Shown: piece after piece, positions 29,531 through 38,095 of the stretch
How positions within the stretch are numbered: position 1 is the stretch's first letter
Layout of the letters: each line of letters begins with the position of its first letter
IMG/VR virus record: IMGVR_UViG_3300020596_000011
Span: 62,001 to 126,000 of that record
DNA: 64,000 nucleotides
Strand: one strand, 5' to 3'
Source: a virus
Made by a program: the position numbers and the translations under genes
The notes under the pieces: generated by a model
The model's database searches: none
What the model was told of the DNA's origin: nothing
Seen by the model: only the letters and a program-made list of their open reading frames with translations

Positions 29531-31932
29531 TTGGCACCCCTGCGCCCAATCGCATGCGCAACTTCCCGAGCTTCATCCCAGTCCACGGTCACTTCGTTGT
29601 CTGATTTTTTTAGAGAAGGCCCCTTTTGCCTAAACTGCCTAAACTTCCAGAGGTGTTCGGCATCGTGGCTCGTAGAACCTGCCTCTAATGGAACTCTGAA
29701 ATGTTCCTCTGCATAGTCGTACATTGCCGACGCAACCCCTTTACGCTGGTGCTGAGGAAACACCTCTGTCTCGTAAGACATAATGTGGTCGGTGGGCTTT
29801 TTAGAAAAAATAGGCACGCCCTCTGCGTCTTCGTTATTGTCCCAATCATGGTAACCTATGCTTGCAAATCCCGCATGGTTTCCTTGCTTATCGTGGGCAT
29901 TAACGTAGATGCCGCCGTGTGGGGAAGTTGTGTGAGAGAGCGTGTAACCCTCTTTTTGCCAATCCCCATTTTCACCTTTGCCCAAAGCAGCGACCCCCAC
30001 TTGCCCAGCACTCTTTTTTATCTCTGGCTGCGGTTCTAGCAGCGCATTCTTTTCAGGAAGTTGTGTAGTTTGGTGTGCGGTTTTCAACGAGCGTAGCACT
30101 GACGCGTATTTTGCAGCGGCATGCAAGACACTCGTCTCGTTTCCAAACTCTAGCTTAGCCATTGAGGAGTTTCTAGCAACACCTCCAACGCCCTTTTGCG
30201 AACTGTGGTCCGAGTGTCTGATTTTTGGATGGTCAAATGGGAAACGTATGTATCTTGAATTCGTTGTCTCTGCCTTTTCTTCCCCGTGAGGAATACCTGA
30301 ATCTTTGAGTTGACTTAAAAAGGCGTCGCATTGCAGGCTGCGTGTCTTCTGAGACGCAATCGCAAAACCTTGTTTTTCAAATTCGTCAGGTTGGAGCCCT
30401 TGGATGTACGCATGAGCGGAAGGAAGATCAGGAAAGCTTTCGGTGACCCCCTTTTTATTAGAAACTTTCACGGGTTTGTTTACGTGCTCCTCGAGCCAAA
30501 TACTACGGGAGACGCCCAAAGGACGGTCCGCCGGTGTGAGCGGAACGTGAGTAATATGCAAAGGCTTACCCAAAAGTGCGTCTTTTTTGTGCGGGTGGCT
30601 GTTCCTCACGGAATAGTAATTTGACATTGCGCGAAGTTTTTGCAAGCCCGTGCCTGCTTTGTTCAAATCTTTCGCCCAAACAATCGGAGGTTTTAGTGGG
30701 TCGCCCTGCACAACTTTTCGCGTTTTCCCGTCCATCGTAGGCTCTGGTAAATCTTTCGCATTTAATTTAGACCAAACCCGTTTCGCTGCGTTTGACGTTT
30801 TGCCGGTATCTGACGCAAGGCCGCCGTAATGATCTGCTAACTTTTGATAAACTTTTTGTCCTAGACCCTTACCCCTGTGAGGCTTGTCTATGAAGGAATG
30901 AGACATATGCATCCCATCGTGGCTTTTGTCGTGAAATTCCGAGTGGTCGACTAAAAATTTCCCAACCGTTTTGTTTTCGTGATGTAATTCCCAGTAGTGT
31001 CTTTTGGAAGTCCCCCGCTCTCCTGGTTCAGTCCAGTTTCTGTGATGGAGTGTATACCCGTTCCCAATTTCATGCATCGTGAGCCCTTGAGCGTCTTCAG
31101 CTTTGTTGAGCTTCTCGCCGTTCATTTTGGGAAACATTTTCAGTATCAGATTGTGTTTTGCAGCGACGTGAAGGTTTTCTAGGATTTCTTTCGGTAAACG
31201 CGCATTCACACTAAACCACTTAAAGCCTAGAGCTTCCTTGTCAGGGTCGTTTTCGTTTGTTATTTTTTGCGGGACTTTCTCTAGTTCAACTAAAAACGCC
31301 TTGACCACTTTGCCGTTAGGTGTTTTGCACCTCAATTTAGCGTCTGTAATTTCAGCTAAGTCTTGTATGCCTGTCTCTTCCCTAAATTCCCTTATTGCGC
31401 CTTTTTCAAAATCTTCGCCGTTTTCGACGTGTCCGCCAGGAAAGGTCCACTTTTTATTGTCGTTTCTTTTCATCATGAGAAGCTTATTATCCGCTTTCAC
31501 TGCAAGACACGCCACGCGGTTACTTTCCGATTTCCACAGGCGGGTAGACTTCTTGACAGGCTCCGTCGAGTAATCCTCAATTTCGCTTTGATGGACACGT
31601 TCAGGGTGACCGCCTAAAGTGTAGAAATTACCGCCGCCTTCTTGGAGACTTTTTCCATTGTCTACGATTTGAAGCACTGGATACCACAAGCCCTTGTACT
31701 TCGCTGTGTGCCCTTTGGGAGCCTTGTTTGCATTTGCTTTAGCTCGTGCAATTGCGTCTGCAAGGCTTTTTGCAAGTGCCGGATAAGACTTTGTTAACTG
31801 CGTGGCAGTGCTCATTGCGCTTTTTGCGAGACGGCTATCGCCGAGCTTAAGAGCCTCCTCTGCAATTTTGAGGGCTTCGCTAAAAGCTTTTAAAGCGTTT
31901 TGTTGAATTTGGGTAAGTGGTTGTTTTTGCAT
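29527..31932 (-). CDS. Nudix hydrolase fused to two GNAT acetyltransferase domains
   Basis: An 801-residue multidomain protein. Residues 1-70 are helical. Residues 138-265 form a Nudix domain with the full box: GGHVENGEDFEKG followed by REFREETGI. GNAT domain 1 (about 285-395) has the acetyl-CoA loop RGKGLG near 353, and GNAT domain 2 (about 655-765) has QRKGVA near 729. The middle is unassigned. Start at the ATG at 31932 with GAGGGG before it. A sigma-70-like promoter lies at 31961. It opens an operon with the ADP-ribosyltransferase and thyX. Nudix enzymes can cleave NAD, ADP-ribose or RNA caps; GNATs modify proteins or small molecules. This combination suggests a host-takeover role. Confidence 0.8.
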   Translation of the reverse strand: MQKQPLTQIQQNALKAFSEALKIAEEALKLGDSRLAKSAMSTATQLTKSYPALAKSLADAIARAKANANKAPKGHTAKYKGLWYPVLQIVDNGKSLQEGGGNFYTLGGHPERVHQSEIEDYSTEPVKKSTRLWKSESNRVACLAVKADNKLLMMKRNDNKKWTFPGGHVENGEDFEKGAIREFREETGIQDLAEITDAKLRCKTPNGKVVKAFLVELEKVPQKITNENDPDKEALGFKWFSVNARLPKEILENLHVAAKHNLILKMFPKMNGEKLNKAEDAQGLTMHEIGNGYTLHHRNWTEPGERGTSKRHYWELHHENKTVGKFLVDHSEFHDKSHDGMHMSHSFIDKPHRGKGLGQKVYQKLADHYGGLASDTGKTSNAAKRVWSKLNAKDLPEPTMDGKTRKVVQGDPLKPPIVWAKDLNKAGTGLQKLRAMSNYYSVRNSHPHKKDALLGKPLHITHVPLTPADRPLGVSRSIWLEEHVNKPVKVSNKKGVTESFPDLPSAHAYIQGLQPDEFEKQGFAIASQKTRSLQCDAFLSQLKDSGIPHGEEKAETTNSRYIRFPFDHPKIRHSDHSSQKGVGGVARNSSMAKLEFGNETSVLHAAAKYASVLRSLKTAHQTTQLPEKNALLEPQPEIKKSAGQVGVAALGKGENGDWQKEGYTLSHTTSPHGGIYVNAHDKQGNHAGFASIGYHDWDNNEDAEGVPIFSKKPTDHIMSYETEVFPQHQRKGVASAMYDYAEEHFRVPLEAGSTSHDAEHLWKFRQFRQKGPSLKKSDNEVTVDWDEAREVAHAIGRRGAK

Positions 31933-31960
31933 AGGCCCCTCAAAAAGGTGTATAATCAAC

Positions 31961-31989
31961 ATTTTATCGCAACAGGTCGTAAAATACAA
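31961..31989 (-). promoter_or_regulatory. Sigma-70-like promoter
   Basis: Minus strand: TTGTAT, 17 bases, TAAAAT, 29 bases before the ATG at 31932. It overlaps the divergent GTAAAAT site. Confidence 0.6.
31979..31985 (+). promoter_or_regulatory. GTAAAAT-class (late) promoter
   Basis: GTAAAAT 33 bases before the fibre ATG at 32019. Confidence 0.55.
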
Positions 31990-32018
31990 CTGACAAACTA
32001 AGCTTGAGGGGCAAAACA

Positions 32019-34397
32019 ATGGCCGGAACTATTAGTCACGCATCGCTCGCGTCACTTGGGTCTTTACATAACGCACGCGTCGATCTGGTCTCAGGTGCTC
32101 CCGCTGGGTCGCCTCTTTACATTGGCCAAACTGCGTGGGACCAAGTCAACTCCCGCTTTTACATAGCGGTCGGTACCAATCCCGGAGACTGGGTGACTAC
32201 TTCTATACCCGACGCGGTCTCCGTAGCTGACACCGCAACGGTTAACCTAACCCTTTCGAGCGGTTTATTATCGGCGGACGTCATAGAGGCAGCACTTTCG
32301 CTGCTCTCGACGCAGATCAGCGACTTTACGGCTGCGGTTACCACTAACAGTGACGTCGCGCAGAACACCGCCAAGCGTCACGAGAGCTTGACCATTCCTG
32401 CGTCTCACACCCCGACTAGTATTGTCAACGGGTTAGAGCTTAATTTCATCAACCAAACTTTAAAGCTTTCTCAAAACCTTTCGACCGCAGGTTCTCCCAT
32501 TTTTCAGGGCGCTACTCTCTCTACCCTGAGTACAGGTTTACTCCATGCAAACTCTTCGGGTGTTTTGTCCTCCTCTTTAGGAGTAAATGCGGATATTTCA
32601 GCTTCCGCTGCAATTGCAGGGACTAAGATTGCGCCCAACTTTGGATCTCAGACCGTACAAACCTCGGGACCCATTTTAGGGCAGAACTTTAACATCCAAG
32701 CGGGACAGACAGTCGTTACGCTTTTCCCAGACGCATTAGCCATTCAAATCGGTCAGTCAGCCACCCCCAAGGTTATTCAAATTGGTGGACCAAACGACAT
32801 TGTGCAGATTCAGGGCAGCGCAATTATTAACCAAACCACAAACACATCGTCGAGAGACTCGACCGTGGTGATCAACCAGGGCGGCCTTGCGGGGTCAAGC
32901 GGGCAGGCAGGGCTTTACATTGAAGAAGCTGCGGTTGCTCTACTCCCAGCCACTACGAGCAATTGGCAGTCCGCCAATATTGTCAGAATGGCGATGGCTT
33001 CTACAGGAGCTATCACCGTAGGTAGCTTGGTAAATGTGCTAGGATTTAGCAACGCCCAAAACAACGGGACTTTTCCTGTGACGTCCGTCTCAGCAAACGT
33101 CTTCATTGAGATTGACAATGCTCTGAGAACCGACGCTGCTTTAGATGAAGCCAGTGCGTCTGCCACCGTGACCAACCCAGATTCAGCTAAAGGCTACGCC
33201 CGCATCTCGGCTGATAGAGCCTCTTGGGAATTCCAACCTTCTGGAGTTTCCGGACAGTTCATTTTTACCCCTGGCGCTTCTACTTTTACGTTTAACCAAG
33301 GCGTAAACTCCGCAGACGCCGTGTCTTTTTCTTCTCTGGCTCTCACAGGCGCGGGTACGGCTCTCTCTGTTACCAACAACTCGAGTCTGCTAGGCGACGT
33401 TGTGCTCGGGGTCGATAACACTAAAACGCTAGTCGTAAACTCGACAATTGCTTCCAATCTGTCTTTGGGCACGGGCTACAATATTACGCTATCTAACACG
33501 GGTCGGCTCGACGCACCTTTGGATCTCAATCTAGGCACCGTGAACGCCACGGTCGTAAATTTAGGGAGCGCTGGTACGGCTGTCACTCTGGCAAGTTTGA
33601 CGGACGGTGTAGTGCTGTCTAGCAGCGGGGGTGTTCTTTCTTCTGGGCAAATCGTAAACACTAACGTATCTAACTTAGCAGCAATAGCTTACTCAAAGCT
33701 TGCTCTTTCTAACTCTCTAGTCAATGCAGATATTAATGCTTCAGCAGCTATCGCTTACTCTAAGCTTGCTCTTTCCAACTCTCTAGTCAATGCAGATATT
33801 AATGCTTCAGCAGCTATCGCTTACTCTAAGCTTGCTCTTTCCAACTCTCTAGTAAATGCGGACGTTGCTCCGAGTGCAGCTATTGCTTACTCCAAGCTTG
33901 CTTTAACAAACTCTCTAGTCAATGCGGATATTGATGCTTCAGCAGCAATAGCTTACTCAAAGCTTGCTCTTTCCAACTCTCTAGTCAATGCAGATATTAA
34001 TGCTTCAGCGGCTATAGCCGGAACAAAGATTGCACCTGACTTTGGCGCACAAACGGTAACCACGACAGGTCTTACTCAAAGTGGCTCGTCGCGCATAACG
34101 GGCGCCGTGTACAGGTCCGTGGTTGCCACGCGGACGGCAAACTACTCTATCGCCGCAAACGACTACGTTGTGAAGACGGATAGTACAAGCGGAACCTTTA
34201 CGGTGACGCTGCCGAGTGCCGTCATAGAGGAAGGACGAGTTGTGTTTTTGAAGGACGTGTCAGATTCTTGGGGTGTCGCACCTATTTCGATTACAGCTAC
34301 CGCGGGACTAGTCGGTGGACTTTCAACGTTTGTAGGAGACGCGGACAGGCAGTCGCTTCAGTTCATTAGTGACGGTGCGAATTGGCTTATTCTGTGA
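32019..34397 (+). CDS. Tail fibre with 22-residue repeats (792 residues)
   Basis: Start at the ATG at 32019, GAGGGG upstream. The N-terminal 60 residues (SGAPAGSPLYIGQTAWD) are a common fibre-base module. Residues 545-675 are about five and a half 22-residue repeats (NADINASAAIAYSKLALSNS), a unit widespread in phage fibres. The C-terminal 100 residues resemble a fibre-tip beta domain (RTANYSIAANDYVVKTDSTS). It overlaps the small minus-strand gene at 34387 by 11 bases. Confidence 0.85.
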   Translation: MAGTISHASLASLGSLHNARVDLVSGAPAGSPLYIGQTAWDQVNSRFYIAVGTNPGDWVTTSIPDAVSVADTATVNLTLSSGLLSADVIEAALSLLSTQISDFTAAVTTNSDVAQNTAKRHESLTIPASHTPTSIVNGLELNFINQTLKLSQNLSTAGSPIFQGATLSTLSTGLLHANSSGVLSSSLGVNADISASAAIAGTKIAPNFGSQTVQTSGPILGQNFNIQAGQTVVTLFPDALAIQIGQSATPKVIQIGGPNDIVQIQGSAIINQTTNTSSRDSTVVINQGGLAGSSGQAGLYIEEAAVALLPATTSNWQSANIVRMAMASTGAITVGSLVNVLGFSNAQNNGTFPVTSVSANVFIEIDNALRTDAALDEASASATVTNPDSAKGYARISADRASWEFQPSGVSGQFIFTPGASTFTFNQGVNSADAVSFSSLALTGAGTALSVTNNSSLLGDVVLGVDNTKTLVVNSTIASNLSLGTGYNITLSNTGRLDAPLDLNLGTVNATVVNLGSAGTAVTLASLTDGVVLSSSGGVLSSGQIVNTNVSNLAAIAYSKLALSNSLVNADINASAAIAYSKLALSNSLVNADINASAAIAYSKLALSNSLVNADVAPSAAIAYSKLALTNSLVNADIDASAAIAYSKLALSNSLVNADINASAAIAGTKIAPDFGAQTVTTTGLTQSGSSRITGAVYRSVVATRTANYSIAANDYVVKTDSTSGTFTVTLPSAVIEEGRVVFLKDVSDSWGVAPISITATAGLVGGLSTFVGDADRQSLQFISDGANWLIL
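33658..34030 (+). repeat. 66-bp tandem repeats in fibre gene
   Basis: About 5.5 units of 66 bp; TCAATGCAGATATT recurs at 33721 and 33787. Two adjacent units are almost identical. Confidence 0.92.
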
Positions 34398-34551
34398 CGA
34401 GTGTAGCTTCGACTGGCTGAGCACTTACCAAGGCTTCAAGCACTTGCAAGGCTTCAATGATAATTTCATGATCCTTTCGCGTACCTGAAAAATTAGCTGT
34501 TGCTTGTCCTACTACTTTGAGGGCGTCTACTGCGGTCATTGCTACGGTCAT
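34387..34551 (-). CDS. Small helical protein (54 residues)
   Basis: ATG at 34551 with AGGAG 6 bases upstream. Ala/Val-rich helical protein (MTAVDALKVVGQATANF). It ends inside the convergent fibre gene. It follows the zinc-ribbon gene by 9 bases and shares its promoter. Function unknown. Confidence 0.65.
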   Translation of the reverse strand: MTVAMTAVDALKVVGQATANFSGTRKDHEIIIEALQVLEALVSAQPVEATLVTE

Positions 34552-34560
34552 GTAATTCTC

Positions 34561-34764
34561 CTAAAGAATTGGGTGGTTAGAAATCGTTTGTACCTTGGGG
34601 CTATTGCACTTTTTGCAGTAGAAATTACCAGCACTCTCAAAAGACCCTGAACATGTGTGACACTTTCGCACCTTAATCAAGATTAAGGGCAGTCCTACCA
34701 TAGCACGCGCTTGGTTTTGCTGTTCAAGATGCTTTTTTTCACGCTGTAACATTACTTTAATCAT
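34561..34764 (-). CDS. Small zinc-ribbon protein (67 residues)
   Basis: AGGAG precedes the ATG at 34764. A basic helical N-terminus is followed by two CxxC pairs (CHTC and CKKC), forming one zinc ribbon. It may bind nucleic acid or a host protein. Promoter at 34829-34855. Confidence 0.75.
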   Translation of the reverse strand: MIKVMLQREKKHLEQQNQARAMVGLPLILIKVRKCHTCSGSFESAGNFYCKKCNSPKVQTISNHPIL

Positions 34765-34828
34765 ACAAAAACTCCTAAATAAATAATAAAGCAGAGAGAG
34801 GAATTTGGCAAGCCTTTCTCGTTTTAAC

Positions 34829-34855
34829 CTATCGGCTAGGCGGTCACGGACTTGA
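34829..34855 (-). promoter_or_regulatory. Sigma-28-like promoter
   Basis: Minus strand: TCAAGTCC, 11 bases, GCCGATAG. Drives the zinc-ribbon gene and the small gene after it. Back to back with the GTAAAAT site at 34857. Confidence 0.65.
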
Positions 34856-34856
34856 G

Positions 34857-34863
34857 GTAAAAT
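34857..34863 (+). promoter_or_regulatory. GTAAAAT-class (late) promoter
   Basis: GTAAAAT whose expected start point (about 34870) falls at the first base of the folded leader. Confidence 0.55.
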
Positions 34864-34870
34864 TTAACTA

Positions 34871-35035
34871 GAACCTGTCCTCCCTGCTTTTGCAGAGTCG
34901 CGCAGATTCTGAAAAGTACTTGCCCATAGAGCAGGGAAAAGTAGGAGCTATACGCTCTGAACAGTAGGGACGGGTTTACAAAAACCTAAACAGAATAACC
35001 GTTAAACTTTTAGTTTAACAATATTGAGGTGTTAA
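34871..35035 (+). ncRNA. Folded leader RNA candidate before fibre gene
   Basis: About 165 bases between a late-type promoter and the TTG at 35036. A closing helix pairs 34872-34881 with 34967-34976 (10 pairs, two G-U). Inside it, 34881-34888 pairs with 34930-34937 (8 pairs) and encloses a 7-pair hairpin (34893-34899 with 34905-34911). A 5-pair hairpin lies at 34944-34958. After the closed domain, 35001-35007 pairs perfectly with 35013-35019, just before the ribosome site. No known riboswitch or ribozyme was recognised. It may be a regulatory leader or a processed small RNA. Confidence 0.55.
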
Positions 35036-36304
35036 TTGTCATATCAAGGACGGAAACCCGCGCTTCTCTCGTTACGTACAGGTGAGCTTGTGCTACCAAA
35101 AGCTGCGGATATCTCGCTGGCTACAGGTACGTCAAACAATTTAAATATCCCCGCGTCTACCAGTAACTCGTACATCCGGTTTACACTCACTGGCGAATCC
35201 GTGCTCACCGGTGTCGTGGCTCCTACAGCGCCTTACGCAAGCGGTAAGCTGTACGTGTTTACCAACGCGGGCGTCGGTTTGACAATCACTTTGAACAACG
35301 AAGATATCAACTCAAACGCTGGTAACCGCTTTATCACCGGGACAGGAAATGACCTCACTATTGCTGAAGGTGCTTCTGTCTTTGCAATCTACGACGACGG
35401 CGCATCGCGCTGGCGTATCGTGGGCGGCTCCGGCTCCGGTTCTGGCTCAGGTACTTTCAAAAACTACTATTCTGTTTGGTTTGACTCGACCAAAAATATT
35501 CCGAGCACAAGCAACGGTACCGTGTCCGCTGCGGGTAACCGCACTGCAACTGACGTTCAGTGGGCTTCGACGAACACTTCGGACATCAGCGTAATACGCT
35601 CAGCAATCACGCCGCTTCGGGGAAGGTACTCATACATCTTTCAGGGTACTACGGCAAACGCAGCGGGAACTACATTCGTTGAATCGCCTACCTTTACATT
35701 AGACAATGTAGACCGAGCGACCTCAACTCTCTTACAGCCGATGTACATATCGTTTGAGTACAATGGTGTTGGCGCTGATGGAGATAACGATCTTATCTTA
35801 GTCAGATACAACTCCGCTGGTACGTTCGGATCTGTTCAAACTATTTTTACTGCCGCTGGGCAAAGTGCCACAGCAACGCCCGGCGCTCGAATCTTGTCAG
35901 CGGGTCCTCGGTTTTTTGGGTATGTTCCTGCGGGGATTACTGCAAACGTGGGCGATAAATTCGCTGTGCGGTTTAGAAACCTTGCGGCGGCTTCAGTCGG
36001 CTTAAGAATTACAGGCTTCTACACGGGGCCTAACGCCGACATCGGCTCTACTTCGCAACGGTTTGTCGGTGATAAAGAATTTGCCGACCGGTTGGTTGCA
36101 CGGGAAGGAACAACAGTTCCACAGCAACTCGATATCGGCTCTACGACCACAATACTCGCAGGAGAAACAAGAATCGTCGGGCGCTTGGACATAGCTTCTG
36201 GGACAACTATTAACCTTGCGGCGGCTGACAGCTATCTCGTAACTGCCGGACCGATTACAGGACCTGGGACTTTAAGCGGACCGGGCGTTATCATAAGCGT
36301 TTAA
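35036..36304 (+). CDS. Tail fibre/spike with carbohydrate-binding-like module (422 residues)
   Basis: TTG start with GAGGTG upstream; no ATG or GTG suits. Residues 1-135 form a beta-rich base ending in a Gly/Ser linker (GGSGSGSGSG). Residues 140-330 resemble the jelly-roll module found in many phage fibres (NYYSVWFDSTKN, then TPLRGRYSYIF and YISFEYNG), which also occurs in the protein at 39341. The tail repeats short beta strands. It likely binds surface glycans. Confidence 0.75.
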   Translation: MSYQGRKPALLSLRTGELVLPKAADISLATGTSNNLNIPASTSNSYIRFTLTGESVLTGVVAPTAPYASGKLYVFTNAGVGLTITLNNEDINSNAGNRFITGTGNDLTIAEGASVFAIYDDGASRWRIVGGSGSGSGSGTFKNYYSVWFDSTKNIPSTSNGTVSAAGNRTATDVQWASTNTSDISVIRSAITPLRGRYSYIFQGTTANAAGTTFVESPTFTLDNVDRATSTLLQPMYISFEYNGVGADGDNDLILVRYNSAGTFGSVQTIFTAAGQSATATPGARILSAGPRFFGYVPAGITANVGDKFAVRFRNLAAASVGLRITGFYTGPNADIGSTSQRFVGDKEFADRLVAREGTTVPQQLDIGSTTTILAGETRIVGRLDIASGTTINLAAADSYLVTAGPITGPGTLSGPGVIISV

Positions 36305-36322
36305 CTTTTAAGGAGAAAATCT

Positions 36323-38095
36323 GTGTCTTTTATACCAAACTTAACAAGCTCCCCGTCCCTCGCGGTAGACGGACTTGCGGGTACTTCTGCAAGTGCTCCT
36401 GTAGCCTTCCCAGCCGGATTCACCGGCGTAGGAGCTATACCGTTTGCTGCCGCTGACGCAGCGCTGACCATGACTGTCGCAGTGCATGGGTCTCTAGTGT
36501 CTATGACGCCCACAGCTACAAGAATTATTACTCTAGCTTCAACGGGAGTTGCTACAGGTTTTCCTGTAATGATCATCAATAATAGCGCAACGTTTAGTAT
36601 CACGATCAATGCCTCGGGTGGTACGCAAATCACGGTATGCGGCCCTTCCACTAGTATCAGTCTTTATTCAAACACTGCTGCACCAACGTTAAACACGCAG
36701 TGGAGCATTGCAAACGGCGGCGCGTTTCTGCTTTCAGGTAACAGTGTCGGCGCTGCGATTACGCTTGGAACTAATGACAACTTTGATCTGAATCTCAGAA
36801 CAAATGGAGTTGTCGGACTGACGTTAAGTACTGCGGGCGCTGTTACGATGGGATTCACCCCGTCAACAAACATAACGCACCGAGTAAACGGCAGGGAGCT
36901 TAGACTTATAGGCCCTACTGGCGACCCAGCCTTCTTTCAAACAGACCAAGCAACGAATAACGCAGGTAAAAGGTGGCGCTTCGGGCATACTGGCGGAATC
37001 GCAGGTTTTAACAGTTTCGATTTACAGAACGAAACAGATAACATCATTGCATTTTCGGCTTCGAGCGCAGGCGCTGTTACGATGGGGGCTAGCGCAGCAG
37101 TGGGATTGAAGCACTCGCTGATTGGGAACAACGTGCTTGTCCTTGGAGATGGCGGCACCGTTGACTTTAAAAACAGGGCAGAGACAACAACGTTTATGTC
37201 GATACAGACGACGACCGGCGCTGTTACGATTGGGCCACCGGTCAATCTGAATTACAACGGAACAGCACACAGTATTGCGGGCGGATTGAGAGTTGCTACT
37301 CCGACTTCGCCGAGTACCGACCAAGCTTACTCGTTCAACCTGACAGCTAACTCGCTTGGTGATAATGCAACGCATACTCGCACCAACACGGCAAACGGTG
37401 GTGTAAGATTCATTTTAAATCCCAGAACATCGGACAATGATTCCTGCTTTAATATACAGACAACACCTGCCGGAAGCTCGCTTGCGACAAGTCCCGACAA
37501 AACGGTTTTTGCTGTAACCGCAGCAGGCTCTGTTACGCTGGGGCCTTCTGCTGGTCTCGCGGGCTTTCACCTTATCCGAAACACCTCGACAACGTCGTCA
37601 ACTTTATACCTAAGTAACAGCAGCACTAGTACATCGTCAGATACGCACTACAGTCTGATATGTGAAAAAGGTTCAACAACTGTTTCGACTTCACAGAACT
37701 ACATCTTGTTTCAAGCCAACGCTGGCGCAAGCCTAAACGGCAAAATCAACGGTAACGGCGCTAACAGTGCCGCCTTCGGCTCAACGTCTGATAGCAGAGT
37801 AAAAGAGAACGTAGCTGATATGGAACCAATGCTCGCAAACATGGTTGCACTGAGACCTGTTACGTTTGACTATATCCAAACTGCGTCAACAAGCGCCGGT
37901 GAAGGCGTCGGCTTTATTGCTCAAGAAATGGAAGTAATATTTCCAGACGCAGTGAGCGAAGACGGCAACGGCTTTAAGCAGATTAGCGGTTGGGACAAAA
38001 CAACGGCTCGGCTTGTCAAAGCTCTGCAAGAACTATCAGCTAAAAATGACGCACTAGAAGCTAGACTAGCAACATTAGAAGGAATAACCCTATGA
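36323..38095 (+). CDS. Tail fibre/spike with C-terminal S74 autocleaving chaperone (590 residues)
   Basis: GTG start with AAGGAG. The N-terminus (MSFIPNLTSSPSLAVDG) resembles those of the next two fibres and probably docks to the same virion site. The middle is beta-helix-like with recurring AGAVTMG. The last 110 residues are a peptidase S74 intramolecular chaperone: STSDSRVKENVADM, then LRPVTFDYI, GVGFIAQEME and a C-terminal coiled coil. Such domains trimerise the spike and then cut themselves off. Overlaps the next gene as ATGA. Confidence 0.85.
   Translation: MSFIPNLTSSPSLAVDGLAGTSASAPVAFPAGFTGVGAIPFAAADAALTMTVAVHGSLVSMTPTATRIITLASTGVATGFPVMIINNSATFSITINASGGTQITVCGPSTSISLYSNTAAPTLNTQWSIANGGAFLLSGNSVGAAITLGTNDNFDLNLRTNGVVGLTLSTAGAVTMGFTPSTNITHRVNGRELRLIGPTGDPAFFQTDQATNNAGKRWRFGHTGGIAGFNSFDLQNETDNIIAFSASSAGAVTMGASAAVGLKHSLIGNNVLVLGDGGTVDFKNRAETTTFMSIQTTTGAVTIGPPVNLNYNGTAHSIAGGLRVATPTSPSTDQAYSFNLTANSLGDNATHTRTNTANGGVRFILNPRTSDNDSCFNIQTTPAGSSLATSPDKTVFAVTAAGSVTLGPSAGLAGFHLIRNTSTTSSTLYLSNSSTSTSSDTHYSLICEKGSTTVSTSQNYILFQANAGASLNGKINGNGANSAAFGSTSDSRVKENVADMEPMLANMVALRPVTFDYIQTASTSAGEGVGFIAQEMEVIFPDAVSEDGNGFKQISGWDKTTARLVKALQELSAKNDALEARLATLEGITL

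Noticed and set aside
31933-32018. N-terminal extension of the Nudix-GNAT-GNAT protein (start near 32019)
   Set aside because: It would cover the promoter region and has no ribosome site; the ATG at 31932 has GAGGGG.
34871-35035. Known riboswitch or self-cleaving ribozyme (c-di-GMP, hammerhead, pistol) for the folded leader
   Set aside because: The conserved core sequences of these classes are not present; it is kept only as an unclassified structure.
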